DNA of 64,000 nucleotides from Metarhizium brunneum. Its lineage: Eukaryota; Ascomycota; Sordariomycetes; Hypocreales; Clavicipitaceae. The position numbers were made by a program, and so were the translations under genes. Shown piece by piece: positions 11,270 to 23,862 of the stretch. The notes beneath the pieces were generated by a model. It made no database searches, was not told where the DNA came from, and saw nothing but the letters and a program-made list of their open reading frames with translations. Numbering within the stretch: the stretch's first letter is position 1; the number at the start of each line of letters is the position of its first letter. The stretch is taken from positions 3,844,001 through 3,908,000 of the forward strand of contig NC_089427.1 of NCBI RefSeq assembly GCF_013426205.1, in the 5' to 3' direction.

Positions 11270-14200
11270 GGCGAGGCGAGGATCTAGCCCGTCATACAGA
11301 CAGATTGGCGGTCGTCGGCTCCTGCTTGTGACTAAAGGTTGGTGTATGGTATATTCATTGAGCAGGGTGGGGGGGAGTGGTCGGCGCAAACATGTCCTCG
11401 GCGTCACAAGGTGCAGTTCCCTTGCAAAGGTGGGCGAATTCTACAGTCGGGAGACGATTGTAGACACCATCGAATCATACAGAGGTCGAGGCCGATAATT
11501 CGACGGCTTCGCAAACGCCTGGAAGCGTTGTCAACAGGCGGTTGCGGGTGAAGAGGGCCAGGGCAAGGTGGGATGGAGAGGCTGTATTGCTCAGTGACGT
11601 CGGGATGCGGACCAGTTGACGTCTTTACAAACACCAGACCAATGCCACTTGACGGCCTTGCATGGGACTAGGCCGGGACTGCTCGCTAAGTCAGCACCAG
11701 TTGAATGCCTGTCGTCGCCACTTTTGGGCTTTTCAGCCGCCACCATTGACCCGAGTCAGGGTCGGCACTGTGCCAGAGTGCCTGCGTCTCCGTAGAGCCA
11801 GGCTGTGTACGGAGGGAGGACTGGGCCGCCACCAAGCGGCAGTGCGTCGCGCGGTTGTGTCTCGTTAATAGGCAGGAGGAGTAGCCAGGCTGGAAAAAAT
11901 TCCGAGTCGAATTAGGAGACAAATACGGAGCCCTCGTGTTCGAAATTTGTGCGCGGGGTTGGTTCGGGTTTGCCAATGCCGAAAGTGACATCAACAACCA
12001 AGGTATGCCCAAGTCTCGAGCGAATGAATCAATGACATGGAACAAAGTGTCGATACGCCCTCAAAAAGATGGCGAGTAAGAGGGCAGAATTTTTCCTGTC
12101 GCAAGATGAGCAGCAGCAGCGATATACACTCATTACCGTTGGTTTGGGGTGTTATTTTCCTTCGTTTCTTTTTTTCCAATCCCTGTCACGCACACATCCG
12201 GCCGTGACAAGCAACTGACATGCATGCCACAGTGACGATAGCCGTCGGCCAACCTCAAAGGAGGCTCCTTGGAACCAAGGACAAAATGGTTGGACGGTCA
12301 GGAACCAAAAGATCCACCAAAGCGCGTCCCATCCCCTTCCATCATGTCCAGAGCACCGGCGATGTATGGAGCCAGATGCAGCATTTCAGAGTATTAGCTT
12401 CATCTGCTCGGCTTGCAGCAACAAATGCAACATGCAAGCACGGACGAGTGAGCAGCATTCTGAGTTGACGTGAACGCGACTTGGAGGGTGGCAAAAGTGG
12501 CAGCCGTCGAGTGTGGCATCGTGTGGGCCTTTGGTCGGTTGGGGCCAAGTTGAAGCTAAAGAAACCAACGGGAGCCAATCAAGACATGCGTCATCAGTCA
12601 TCATGGGGATGCTCCGGCCGACGCATCGGTCGGTCAATTCGGCAGCTGTTGTTGGGACGGATGCATGACAGCTGATGCGAGAACCATTTGCATCGATGGA
12701 GAGCGTTTGGAGTCGTCCCTCGCGCAGTCTGTAAGTATTGCAAACATTATGTACACTTGACATTTGGACTTGTCAAGCTGACTGACTCCATCATGGTTTG
12801 TCGCGCCTTCCCTTTCCTCGGCTCCGACTGCATATGTCTGGTTCAATTAGGCAGGCACGATGCTGCCAAGTGCACTTGCGGTCTGCCAGCTGCCAGCTGC
12901 CCACTGCTAGTTGCCAACTGCCTCAGATGTCCGATGTCGTCCATGTCTCGTCCATGTCTGCCCTCGCGCCGCTTTGCCTTGTCTCGGCTGCCTCGAAGCT
13001 GCAGCCATGTCATCCATTCCCGTGAGCTTATTTCTTACTGTTGCTTGTTGCTTATTGCACACATGCCATCTCCCTAGCCACCACATTCGTCGAGGAAACA
13101 TCTCTCCCTCGTCCACCCTAGGCCGAGACCTGCTGCTCTCAAACTAACAAGGCATGATCTTGGCCACCAAACTCTGAAGTCGGCATCATCATGACAGCCA
13201 GAAAACAACGCCACCACGTTTCAGGCGCATCTCGCCAATCGTCGATTACCTTGGTGTGAGACAGTCTGCCACTGCCTGAATACTGCATACGTATATTGGC
13301 CGATGAGTCGCCCATGAGAATGCCACAAATGCGGGGGAGGAGAAATAGGAGCTCCTCGCCCAAGCCCGTCCATGAGCAGAGCGCCCTTGGGCTCGAGTCT
13401 GATGCGCTGCCCCAACCTGTGCTACCAACAACACTGCGCAATGCCATGGCAAGGTCCAGGTTTTCGGCCGACAGTGACATGTTTGTCACTGTAGTTTCGC
13501 CCTCGACACTCTCGTGTCTCATGCGACGGAGACGCGGGCCGGCTTATGGAGTCCTGAGTCCTGCGACCCGGCCCGTGAAATACCAAGTCCCTGAATTGGG
13601 TCAGCTGCTCAATTTTATCTACGACTCTGTGGTACAGATCCACAGCGACCGGTATTCCGTCCCCAGTGCGAACTATGCGGGATGCAAAGGCAGTAAGCCG
13701 AGGGCACAAGACCCGCCGTCCTGCTTGTTATCGAACCTCTGAACTCCGTTCTCTAATTACTACATACTAACCCGGTAGGTGATGCGCTACAACTCCACGA
13801 CTCCGTACGGAGCACAGTCGTGAGCATTTACCCCATCTCTCCAGCGTCGTTGCATTGCCTCAGACTTTACGGAGTATTCCCTGCGATTCAGGCCAATGCG
13901 GCGAATGTTGTAGCGCTGCAGCACCACCAAGCTACCAGTCACAAATTGTCCTGATATCTCACGCCTCGAAAGACAACTCACAACTGCGGCACTACGTGCG
14001 ATACATGTGATGCCGGAAAATCGCGCGGCCAGCACAGCACAACACCGCCCTTGCCGCTTGTTTTGGTAGTTGAACAGAGAGCGACAGGACAGCACAGGAA
14101 CAGGGGCCACTTCCGTCAGCTCAATTTTTTCCTTTGGTCCGTAGGCAAAAACTGCCTCTTGTTAGATAACTAGTACTTGCAGCCACCCTCGTTGGCCAAT

Positions 14201-15676
14201 GACGGTGATTTTGCTCAGTGTGGCTCTCCGTGCAACCGCCGCAATTTAACGAGCGATTTCTCATCTCGGGCTACGAATTGTTCTCGTCACAATTTATACC
14301 GATACACAACATACCCAACGTCTGGAAAGGTCCGCCATCCAAACGCCAATGAGAGCGAACTTCTAACCACCACCAACCACCGTTGACATGACCGCCCAGC
14401 ATGGATGTGGCACACTGTGCCCGTGGGTAGACTCGACGAATTACGGCTACGGCATTGGCGTCAAGCCACGCCCCTGTCCTTCGGAGTACAGTGAAATGCG
14501 TACAGTTTGCACAGACGCAAACCGACCACAGCAACCAACCTACGGTGGCTGCAGTTGATGAAATCATCATGTACATCCCAGTGCAGCACTGTAGCATCAC
14601 GACCATGAAAGACAATCTCAGCATGGCGCTCTACTAGGTAAGCCGAGGAACGCGAGCGCCGAGGTTGGGGTGCATACTCGTACGAAATCCAGTTCTGGGC
14701 TACAGTCCGGATGTGTGAATCAAGCAGTTTCTACAATTAATCTACGGGTCACGGTAGTGCGGACTGACGCAATATTACCAAATGATGTTTGCTCCTGAAA
14801 CGAACGGCCCCTTCACAATCGGCCCTATGCTTGTCTCACCTCTGGTGATGCTCTTGTAAGATGGCACTTGTAGCCTTTGTTTCTTTGACGCTCCAAAAAC
14901 GCGATAGCTAGGCAACAATTCTGGCCATGCAGTCAACAAAGCTGTGGGCAGATACTGTCTGCCCTCGACCCTTCTCCTCAACAGCTAGAGAATATGCATG
15001 TACTTGTCAAGTACAGTCTGGTACGTGATACATTGCGAGGTCAATACACTTTGGCCTGGTAGACCAACATGATTCATCACAGCCAAACCACCAAATTACT
15101 ACCGCACGGGCGGCTCCTCGTAAGCCAATCAGGCAAAGTAATTAATCTCTTTCATTAAAACGCTGGGACAGTGCCGTGTCGTGCGTCGGGTGGCTGTGAG
15201 ACCTGCTACCCTGGAGCTATATGTCTTTTTCTTCATCCGCGTTTCGCGATGCAAGCCTGCCTCGAGCGGAGAAGCAGCCAGTCAAGTGTAGTGGGCGAAT
15301 CGAGATGTATCTCTTGCCGCGGCAAGTAATGTTTGTATGAATGTCTGCAACCTCTTCTTTAACCCCGAGGAGCGACGGGCCGCAGGCCGAGCCACATTCT
15401 GAGTTTAAGCCGGCCCTGATCTCGCCTAGGTTTGCTGTTTTCGTCTTGGTCCATGACGGATAGACCATGCTACCGTGTACTCCAGCCTGGGGGGATCAAA
15501 CGCTTCCATCGAGCGTTCTATTTGGGTTAAGTGACGTTAGGACGTAGGAATGCGCCTACCAATTGCCATACAAGGGCTCTACAGGTGTGTAGTTCTCACC
15601 ACATTGTCACATTGTGCACATTCCGTATCCCGTGACGACCGCGTCGTGATACTTGGCTCGCTACACATCTAGGCTT
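11270..15676. other. Intergenic, 4.4 kb, no gene seen
   Basis: Short open frames occur on both strands but none matches a family or forms a plausible exon chain. A C/T/G-rich semi-repetitive stretch lies at 12880-12935 (ctgccagctgcc-like). The part next to 11270 should be the promoter of the rhodopsin-transporter gene. Confidence 0.5.
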
Positions 15677-16640
15677 CTATAGCAGCGTTGCTGCGACTTG
15701 ACCTTGAAGCATCGCCTCCTGCGCCTTACGCGACGAATCTACCCCCATGGTGGGCTCCATCACTTCCAGCTTGCCCTTTATCAAGCCCTGGATATTCAGC
15801 TGCGGACGTTGGTAGTGCCTGCGTCCATCAGACACTCACATACCGCCGGCAATGAGAAGCATGACGCCAAAGGCCAGGATAAAGTAGTTCATGTTGTTTG
15901 CCGTGACAGGGATAGATGGCGGAAACACGAAAAGGACGGCTGTGAGGACTGTCCACAGAACACCGACCTGATTCTTGTTAGTGGCTTAGGGATACACGCG
16001 TTGTAAGATGACGTGGGACGTGCCATGTTGAAATCCAGCCCAGTGCACCGGGCAGCCTGAAGGATCTGTTGGCCGGCAACATTGTACGGCGGCGAGGGAT
16101 ATTGATGGCGGGAGGAATGGCATACGTCACGCCCAGCGCAACCACGGACGCAGCAGTGATTGCGTTGAATGTGTGCGGTGGCGTCGAAGCTTCGCATCTG
16201 TCAGTTACATGAAGGAAATGCCTGGCCGTAGAAGCCTTCCATGTCAATTTGATACAAGACACTGGACGTACCCGTCAATGCAGAGGCGCCCTGGAGCAGA
16301 CCAAGCAGCCAGACCAACCCGTCACGTAGCCGACGGCGTGGCTCGCGCTCTTGCACGAGACTATGGCCGCCCGGTGATACTGCCCGCCGGCCGTGGGATA
16401 CGCCGACAGGAACTCGGCGAGCGACACAGGTTGCAGATGCCGGCGCCCATGAGGCCCCAGACGATGCAGCCGGATCCCCCGGAGGGCCGGAGGGGAGGGC
16501 GAGCGTGATGGAGGGCCTTTGGTCGTCGAGAAGATGGAAGTGCTGACATGGATACAAAGGGAAGCGTGACGAATAGCATGTCCGTTGATTTCACAAAACC
16601 CGTCGACAAACTGGGTTGCATAAACGGCGGATCCAAGGTC
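15677..16640 (-). pseudogene. Decayed amino-acid/choline permease (APC family)
   Basis: Minus-strand fragments in several frames align in order with fungal APC-family permeases. The first is an N-terminal segment reading IVWGLMGAGICNL, then AEFLSAYPTAGGQYH and VTGW...LLGLLQGASALTGTS (about 16250-16500). Then comes ITAASVVALGVTYAIPPAIN with RTMLPANRSFRLPGALGW (about 16020-16190), then VLWTVLTAVLFVFPPSIPVTANN (15860-15980). A good 3' terminal exon, LNIQGLIKGKLEVMEP..., ends at the stop at 15677. Frames shift between pieces, and the helices that normally lie between ALTG and AASVVALG (roughly 200 or more residues) are absent, so the gene carries a large internal deletion as well as frameshifts. 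The C-terminal exons are well preserved, which suggests recent loss. Confidence 0.75.
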
Positions 16641-18576
16641 AGGAGTCAGGACCACTTGATCATTTGCGAGCCGCCTGAACCTCGCCACAGTTAGAATCAA
16701 AACCACAGCGCGCCAAACGTCTCGGAGACCCCGTCAAGAATGGAATTGCTCATAGAGCCGCCGGTTTCTGTCGTATCTTACCGAGTACAGCTGCTCTACC
16801 AAGGTGGAGGAACGTATCAGACGGTAGTGCAAGTCTCTGTCTCACTTCCGTGTGGCAGTGACGCGCAGTCGCTGTTGAGGCAGTTGACCCTCCCGAGAAT
16901 GATTCGACTTTATGATAACTCGAGTCTCTCAAGTCTTGACGTACAATTCTAACCTCGTAACACGAAAACTCTAGCGGATATCTGACCAAGAGTGACGCAG
17001 CAAAACTCAACCAGCAGTTTCGTGACTTGCGTTGGCGTGTCTGGAATAGACTGTGAAGGGTTTCTTGATTTCATCATACCGTCCTTGTGGCAGTTGACTG
17101 GCAAGCCGCCTGATGCAGCAGCCGTATTTCAGCCCGAATGTAAACCAGCTTTTACCTTGCTTGGATACCTCCCCCCGACCTCCCATAGCACTTGACAGCC
17201 ATTGTTCATTTCAAGTAGAAAAACCATCAAGTTGTATGCATACTGTACACAGTCTCATTCTCTGCCGTCTTGTTCAGTTTGCCCCTAAACCGCGCCAGCG
17301 TCTCAAAGTGACGGGTATTCTTGATAGTAATATGCTTCCATTTACGGGTGTGAGCCAGCATGTACGACTTGCGTCGTGGCGGCATCTCCAATATCGATAT
17401 GACACTGGGCATCCTTTTGACAGTTATAATGGCTCACTCGCATAACTAGCTGTCGATTCGCGTTGGAGTTTTGCCTAACGTGCGCTGTTCGTATTAAGCA
17501 CATATGACTAGACGCGGTCAATATACCAAAAGATTGTTGATGTGGGTGATGGACATGATTCTCCTTGGGGTCTCCTTATATACAGAATGGATGGTCTCGC
17601 CCCCCTGATTTTCATGCGAGTTGGTCATCAGTCCTAGGTTTAATAGTGATGTAATTGACTAGTCCTATTAATTGCACCGTATGGTTGTGAGGCTTGAGCC
17701 TTGTGAGTCAGACAATCGTCTGGATGTGCTCACGTCGAAAGCATCCTGCCGCCATTATTTCGCATCTGTCTCGTAATTTTAGCTCGCCGTTTTTGTAAAG
17801 AAATTCCTTTTTTATTTCCACGTCTGCCGGGGTATTTCCTCCCCTACTCTAAAATATATTATTGAACTGTCAAGAGCTCAGCCCTCGAATTCCACGACAT
17901 GGCCGCTCCCACGCTACACTAGAGAATGGTTATTTTTCAAAATTCCCTCATTAAAGGTTTAGTCTATCAGGGTCTAGTCTGTATAAAACCAGTTATATAG
18001 TACATCCGAAACGTCCCGGAACTAGGTAATTAGGCTGCGCGGAAGCTGCGCGGCGAACAAGCTAGATGGGATTGACGCCTTGTTATGGCTACTATTGGCC
18101 AGAGCACACACAACACACGAAAAAGTCCCTTCCGGGTCGTGAAACCTCCCACCGCATTATCTACTGTGATATCTCCCGCTCATAAGAGTGCCCAACCACG
18201 ATAAAAGCATACGCGACCCAGTCATGGCCATTACGCCCGGCTACAGCGTGCTGACATGCACATATCCCGTGTTGGCGCACGCCGTGCGAGGCGACGCGTC
18301 ACTTTGCGCCAAGCCCAGCTCCGTGATTCGTCGCATCGGCCTCACCTCTGTCCATGCTGGCCAGTCTGGCCGCTCAGCTCGCTCCCACTCCGTGTGCAAC
18401 CAAGCGTTGGCCGAGCCGCCAAACAACTACATAAACAAGAAACCAAGGCCTGCCCGACAACAAAAGATGCAGCGTGAAAAAACCATCTCTTGACATCTCA
18501 GGCCCCGGGCTGTCGGTCCACACCCATCATCTCTCACCACGTCTGTAAATAACCTGCCATTGAGAAAGAAACAAAC
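16641..18576. other. Intergenic, no gene seen
   Basis: AT-richer spacer, especially 17600-18050. No coding signal recognised. The right end is the promoter side of the small gene at 18577. Confidence 0.5.
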
Positions 18577-19062
18577 ATGGGCGCCCCCTCGCCAAACACG
18601 TCGGCCCCTCCCCCGACGCCCATGCTCAACGCCCAGCACGAACGCCTCATCCTCGAGCTGCTCCCCTTCAAGGACGCCGCCAGGTTCAAGGAGTGGCTGA
18701 ACAGCGACCTGGTCCAGGGCTCGTGGGCGGAATTCTGGCGCGACTTCGTGGCCAGGGCGCGCACGCCGTACCCGGAGCCCGACAAGCACAAGACGGCCGA
18801 GGCGGCCAAGAACGCCATCAACGGGCGGAGCGTCAAGTTCCTCGTCTACCACCCCGACAAGACCAACTGGACCGTCGACGACCACCATGTGCGCTTTATC
18901 GTCACCGTGATCCAGGACAACATGCTCAAGAGCTTGTGGTCCGACTCGGACTGGAAGAAGAGGGCTATCGAGGTGTGCAAGGCTGTTTTCGAGGTCCTGT
19001 GCTACCTCAAGGCGAGCTGTCATTCCGTCGAGGCCGGGGGACCCCCGAGTTATTCGCAGTGA
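18577..19062 (+). CDS. Hypothetical 161-aa protein
   Basis: A single-exon frame with strong GC3 coding bias. It starts with a Ser/Pro-rich leader (GAPSPNTSAPPPTP), followed by a mostly helical charged body (ERLILELLPFKDAARFKEWLNSD, RFIVTVIQDNMLKSLWSD, KKRAIEVCKAVFEVLCYLKA). No signal peptide or membrane segment is visible. I do not recognise a family. Tryptophan-rich segments (SWAEFWRDF) argue for a folded soluble protein. The ATG at 18577 follows aaacatgg, a reasonable fungal start context. Confidence 0.6.
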   Translation: MGAPSPNTSAPPPTPMLNAQHERLILELLPFKDAARFKEWLNSDLVQGSWAEFWRDFVARARTPYPEPDKHKTAEAAKNAINGRSVKFLVYHPDKTNWTVDDHHVRFIVTVIQDNMLKSLWSDSDWKKRAIEVCKAVFEVLCYLKASCHSVEAGGPPSYSQ

Positions 19063-19273
19063 TGGCGAGGCGTTTTGAGCACTGCCTACCTAGGACTGTT
19101 GGCTCCACATTGATATGAGTTCTGAGAGCAGGGGCCCTTGTATATCTCGTTTTGTCTCAACTAGTATATGAAGCTAGCTAGGGCCAAAGTTGAATGAATG
19201 CTGATACCGTATCCCTTGTGCCTGAAGCCTCGTTGCGCACATGTGCCAACACTTGCCGCGGATGTGGCAAGCA

Positions 19274-21261
19274 TCAGCGCGCCCTCATGTCATTCCGCAC
19301 TTGCACCTCCCGCCAATAACTCTCCTTCTTCATCGCCCTGAACTTCTTGCCAAACCACATCATGGGGAGGAAGACGGAACAAATCGCCAGGGCGACAAAT
19401 GCCACGCTAATAAAGCAGTTCTGCAGGCCTAGCCCGTCCAGCCACGGCGTGATGCCGTAGCCAATCGCAAAACTCATCGTGTTGCGGATGATGATAATGG
19501 TCGTCAGGCCGTCGCCAGAGATTTCGGGAAACGAGTCTACCAGATATGCGACAGAGAGGGTAACTCCCGCAGCGCTTGTTGCCGAGAGGACAACCATTGC
19601 GAAGAGGAGGCCGAACCAGTGGACCTGATGAGCAGCCTGCATGTCTCGCACGGTTAGAAGCTGAACGACTTTGCATTTGTCTGGCGAGGGAGACGACTCA
19701 CGCCCACGCCCCAAAGAATGAGGGAGAAGGGGGCGGCGACTGTCATGCCCGAGAAGAGCCAGAGACGCTGCTCGGGCTCGAAGATGCCGTGATTGCGGCG
19801 TGCCAGCTTGAGAACCACCCAGTCCGACGCTATGCCGCTGTATACAGACCTGCTCCTTGCGCATTAGCATTGGTTTGCAGAGGTCCGTGTTTGCATCAGA
19901 CGCACCCTAGTATCACGCCAACAAGGCATGCTATATAACTGAGACCGACGATACTGGGTTTAAAGTTGTATGGCGCGCCGCCCAGGATAATCGACGCCGT
20001 GGCGTTGAGAATGTTGAACCAGATCAGGTATGTCCCGTATGAAAAGCCGGCAAAAAATATGTTTGGCCAGGTAAGTAGTCTGAGCGACTGCCAAGCTCGC
20101 CAGTGCATGAGAAATGGGCGCGGGCTATCCTTCAACGACAGCTTCTGGAGGAAAGTCTTCTCCTTTCCCGGGACGGGAATCTGATGTGTGGCGGGGACAC
20201 CTTCAACGCCAGCCGCGTGTTTATCTCGTTGGGCCTCGTTGGTGGACGGCGGCATGTCCACCGTGTTTGCGACTGCACGGTCATAGTTGGATTCCTCCAT
20301 GAAGAGGAAGAGGAAAACAAACGCAACGGCGCCAAAAATAGCCATGAAGAAAAAGGGCCACTTGTAGCCCATGCCATCGTTGATGAAGCCACAGATGACG
20401 GGAGCAAAGTAGTTGGACGAAGCCAAGACCCAAGCATACCAGCCCATATATGTGCCGCGCTCATGGGTAAAGTAAATGTCCGTGATGGATGTTTCCGGCA
20501 GGGCTTCAATTGGAGCGGCTACGAAGCCCGTCACAATGTTGCGAGCAATCCACTGTCCGTTGCCACTGGCATATGGACTCCATATGGAAACGGCCTATTT
20601 GAAGCTTAGCAAGGAGGTTGAATTGCATTTCAAGTCTTAATAAGCTCATGGGGACGTTGGTACCACAATGCCAAGCATGGAAAGCAGGTAAGTCAAGCGT
20701 TTTCCATATTGTAGGGCAAACGGTTGCCAGAAGAGGAGGCCCCAGCCGAGGAGCAGGAACATGTATCCTGTACCGGCATTGAGGTCGCTGACTATACCGA
20801 GTCCAAAAATAGGTCAGCCATGTGCAAACAAAGCTCCCATGTAGCATTCTCAACGTGCCTGTAAGCTGCAATGCCGGTGATAGCGGAACCAGAACCGAGT
20901 ACACAACTGACAGGGCCATGCCGTTGAAGAAGACAAAACTGTACAATGCAAGACATGCATATTCAGCAGCAGCCTCATGGACTCTTGTTCAAGTCTCTGA
21001 ACGACCCATCGACACAAATTACTTCACTCACACAATTAGGCAAACAAGGTGCAGGCGCTTTCGCGACGGCGACCAGTTGAGGGGATCATTGGGATCCGAC
21101 GATGGCGTTGGTACGAGAATAATATCATTGTGATTGCCAGTATGCGGAGTCGCTGCGCTACGATCCAGGTCAACAAGGTGAACGGTGCCCGGTACCTTTG
21201 CGGCGTCCATCTCCGTGGTGCCGCTGTGAGTTCTTGGCGTTTTGGACAGATCTGCTGCCAT
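19274..21261 (-). CDS. MFS transporter, DHA1-like
   Basis: Six exons (21261-21032, 20938-20859, 20791-20664, 20594-19906, 19849-19702, 19636-19274) give 545 aa with all phases closing. The N-terminus is cytosolic and has [15 protein letters not shown], the signature before helix 1 in DHA1 (drug:H+ antiporter) transporters. Helix 4 to 5 reads [28 protein letters not shown] long central loop is polar ([16 protein letters not shown]). The C-terminal half includes [23 protein letters not shown] and ends [18 protein letters not shown]. The second intron has a GC donor (ttacag|gcacgt) by this reading. The nearest other gene in the same direction is far away, so no cluster link is evident. Substrate unknown. 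Confidence 0.83.
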
Positions 21262-23862
21262 GACTATCCAATGTGCACTGCGGCCAATGGCAACGGACAG
21301 AACGTGCGACAATGGCTGTGTGTCAGGCCGATCCGGCAGCAGATACTCCGTACTCCGTAAACTCGAATGTTTCGTCCCAAGGTGGTTCGGTGGCTGCACG
21401 CCGAGGCGGTGGCGTGTGTCCGTGGTGGTGATGAGTCTTGCTTGGTAAGAGGATGAGAGTTTGCCGGGTGGATTTAGAGAGTTTGAGGAAGGCAACTGGA
21501 AGACGGCACGGACGAGACATTGGCGGCTGATTTCGGGAGGCTTTGGCCACTGGGCCAATTTGAACAGGACACCAGGTGATTCATCGTACGTGTGCTGATG
21601 CTCCGTCGAGAAGCCGCCGAGCCAACGACGAAAGTGTGCAGTGTCTGTGACTCTGTGGCATGCGTTTGTGGTGTTTCCCCCAGCCACCGACATGGACGGC
21701 CAACGCACTGGGCGCGCAAACTAGCTGCGAGATTAGATGCACGCGCTGGAGATTGCGATGCTGCAATGGATGTCGCCGTTTGATGTCGAGCGGCTTCCAA
21801 GGTTTCAAGGTTGTGAGGGGTGGAGCAGAATGCGGGAGCGCTATCAAGAAGTCCCGTCATGCCATCTTGAATCTGGCACAAGAGTCAACTGGTCCGGTCT
21901 GGCCAACGACTCCCACCATGTCGCCGGCACTGGGACGTTCCTTCCAGACCGGACCGGACTCTTCACCTTCCTCTGTGGTGGCGGATCTGCACGAGCCACT
22001 AACCTGGAACCTGGCTGGCGGAAGCCCTCCCATGTTGCCGGCTGCACGTGCCTTGATCAGTTGGGCCTTGGCTAGCTCAGATGTTGACATCGGGAGCCAT
22101 GTTTCGGGCCATGGTAAACACGCAAACGTCGACCGGAAAACTCCCACGGGCAGCCACTGACTGCCTCGTCAGTCCCTGGTTGACGCCGACGAGTTGACAG
22201 CACGATGTACTTTTCTTCTTCTCCTCCTCGTCCTTCCTGTGAGCTGATATCCCGGGCTCTTTGTCCACTTGCTTGCGCCAAGTTTTCATCCCAAGGGCCC
22301 AGAAAGCAAATTGACTTCACCGCCGGAAACCAGGGCGACGATCGAGCAACGACCGACTGAAGACGACCAACACGAGCAACGGCAGGCTGCTCCTTGCCCC
22401 TTGCGCCCCTCTTCATGAACCTTGATATGGAACGTTCTTCTGAATGGCGGCTCAATGCACTGGCCGCTTGCCATGCAACCCAACCCGCTTCCCCATGCTT
22501 GGAGGCTGCTTTGGCGGCGCCAATGCGGGGGTTGGGGGGATAATTGGTGCAAATTGGCACCATAACGGCACCTGGGCTATAATTGATAAACGGCCCTGTC
22601 AATAAATGGCGCCCTGCAGCTCCAGAGTCTATTTTGCGCTTCATCACTCTCGTACGGGGCCCCCGGCTCGTTTAATTAATCGCCCTAAATACACCTTGAC
22701 AACGCCCATGTATTAACTCGAAAGCCCGCGTTGGCCGAGTTTGACAGTGGAGCTGCGCGAGGTTGGAGGGTGACATGTGCATCATGAACTTGGGCTCGTA
22801 TGGATAACGCTTCCTTTGAGCAATCCCCCAAATCTATTCCCTGGACTTACCTAGAACAGTCGCAGCCTTGGTTGAATGCCCGCCTAGCGCACGTTTAGCT
22901 GGACGACCGTTTACAAATCACGAAACAGGAGGTCATGTTTTATGAACCATGGCGGAATGAGGCACACGATTGGCTCTCGTAGAATCGGACCACTTCAGCA
23001 ACGCGTGCGATTCACCGTTTTATCAAATGCCTGGCCTTGGATTGGCACCAATCGGCGAATCAAGAGCGAAGCGACCCCGGCAAACAAACAGCCTTGGCCT
23101 CAGTGGCTATCAAGCTGATTCATGCGCCATCAATCAGCCAAGAGCCGTGGCTGTACGGCCGTCACTTGGTCGAAGGCTTTCCACTAATTACTCGTAGTCC
23201 AACCTTGGCGCCTTGCGTCTCTTCCAAGGCACAAGGGGCCCCCAACCAGATCCTTCCTAGGATGGGCATTGGATCAAAAGGATGGGCAAGCTGTGCTGGT
23301 TGGGACGAACAGAGATGGATGTCCGAGCTTGATTCCTGACACAACATCAAATCAAGAAACGGCGTTGCACGAATGCTTTGCAAAGTTATTTCGACCTTCT
23401 CAGCCCTCCTACTGGCTTGGCTGTCTCTGCTCGGTTGCATCATTGTCACAGTCCCCGATTTTTGAACCACATTCCGAGACAAGTGTATCCCAAGTCTGCA
23501 ACGTGAAACAAGGGCAACCCTTGTCAGATCCTGGAAACACATTTAGCCGTCCTGCAATGTAGATGTTGCCTGCGTCCCGGCCTGCTGTGTTTTATTGGTA
23601 TAGCCGCCAAGTTGGTTAGATCAAGTGTTACACGCTAGTATATCAGAATATATCGACAGAATCCCACACTAGTTTGCAAGTTCGTCCGTCCTCTTGCCTT
23701 TATACCCCTTTTGACCCCATCTCAACACCGAAAGAAGCACAGTCGTTCTGATGTTTCAATACAGCGTTTTATATAATGTCTATACTGACCTGAACCCGAG
23801 GCCAAGGTGCGAATTCCGGTTGGACTTTGGACACTGACGATTGCACGGCGACGGCACGCGCC
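21262..23862. other. Divergent intergenic region, no gene seen
   Basis: 2.6 kb between divergently transcribed transporter and 7TM genes, so it should contain both promoters. No coding exon recognised on either strand. Confidence 0.5.

Noticed and set aside
11270..18576. tRNA or other RNA genes in the long gene-poor stretch
   Set aside because: No cloverleaf with a T-loop and anticodon stem could be found by eye in the spacers.
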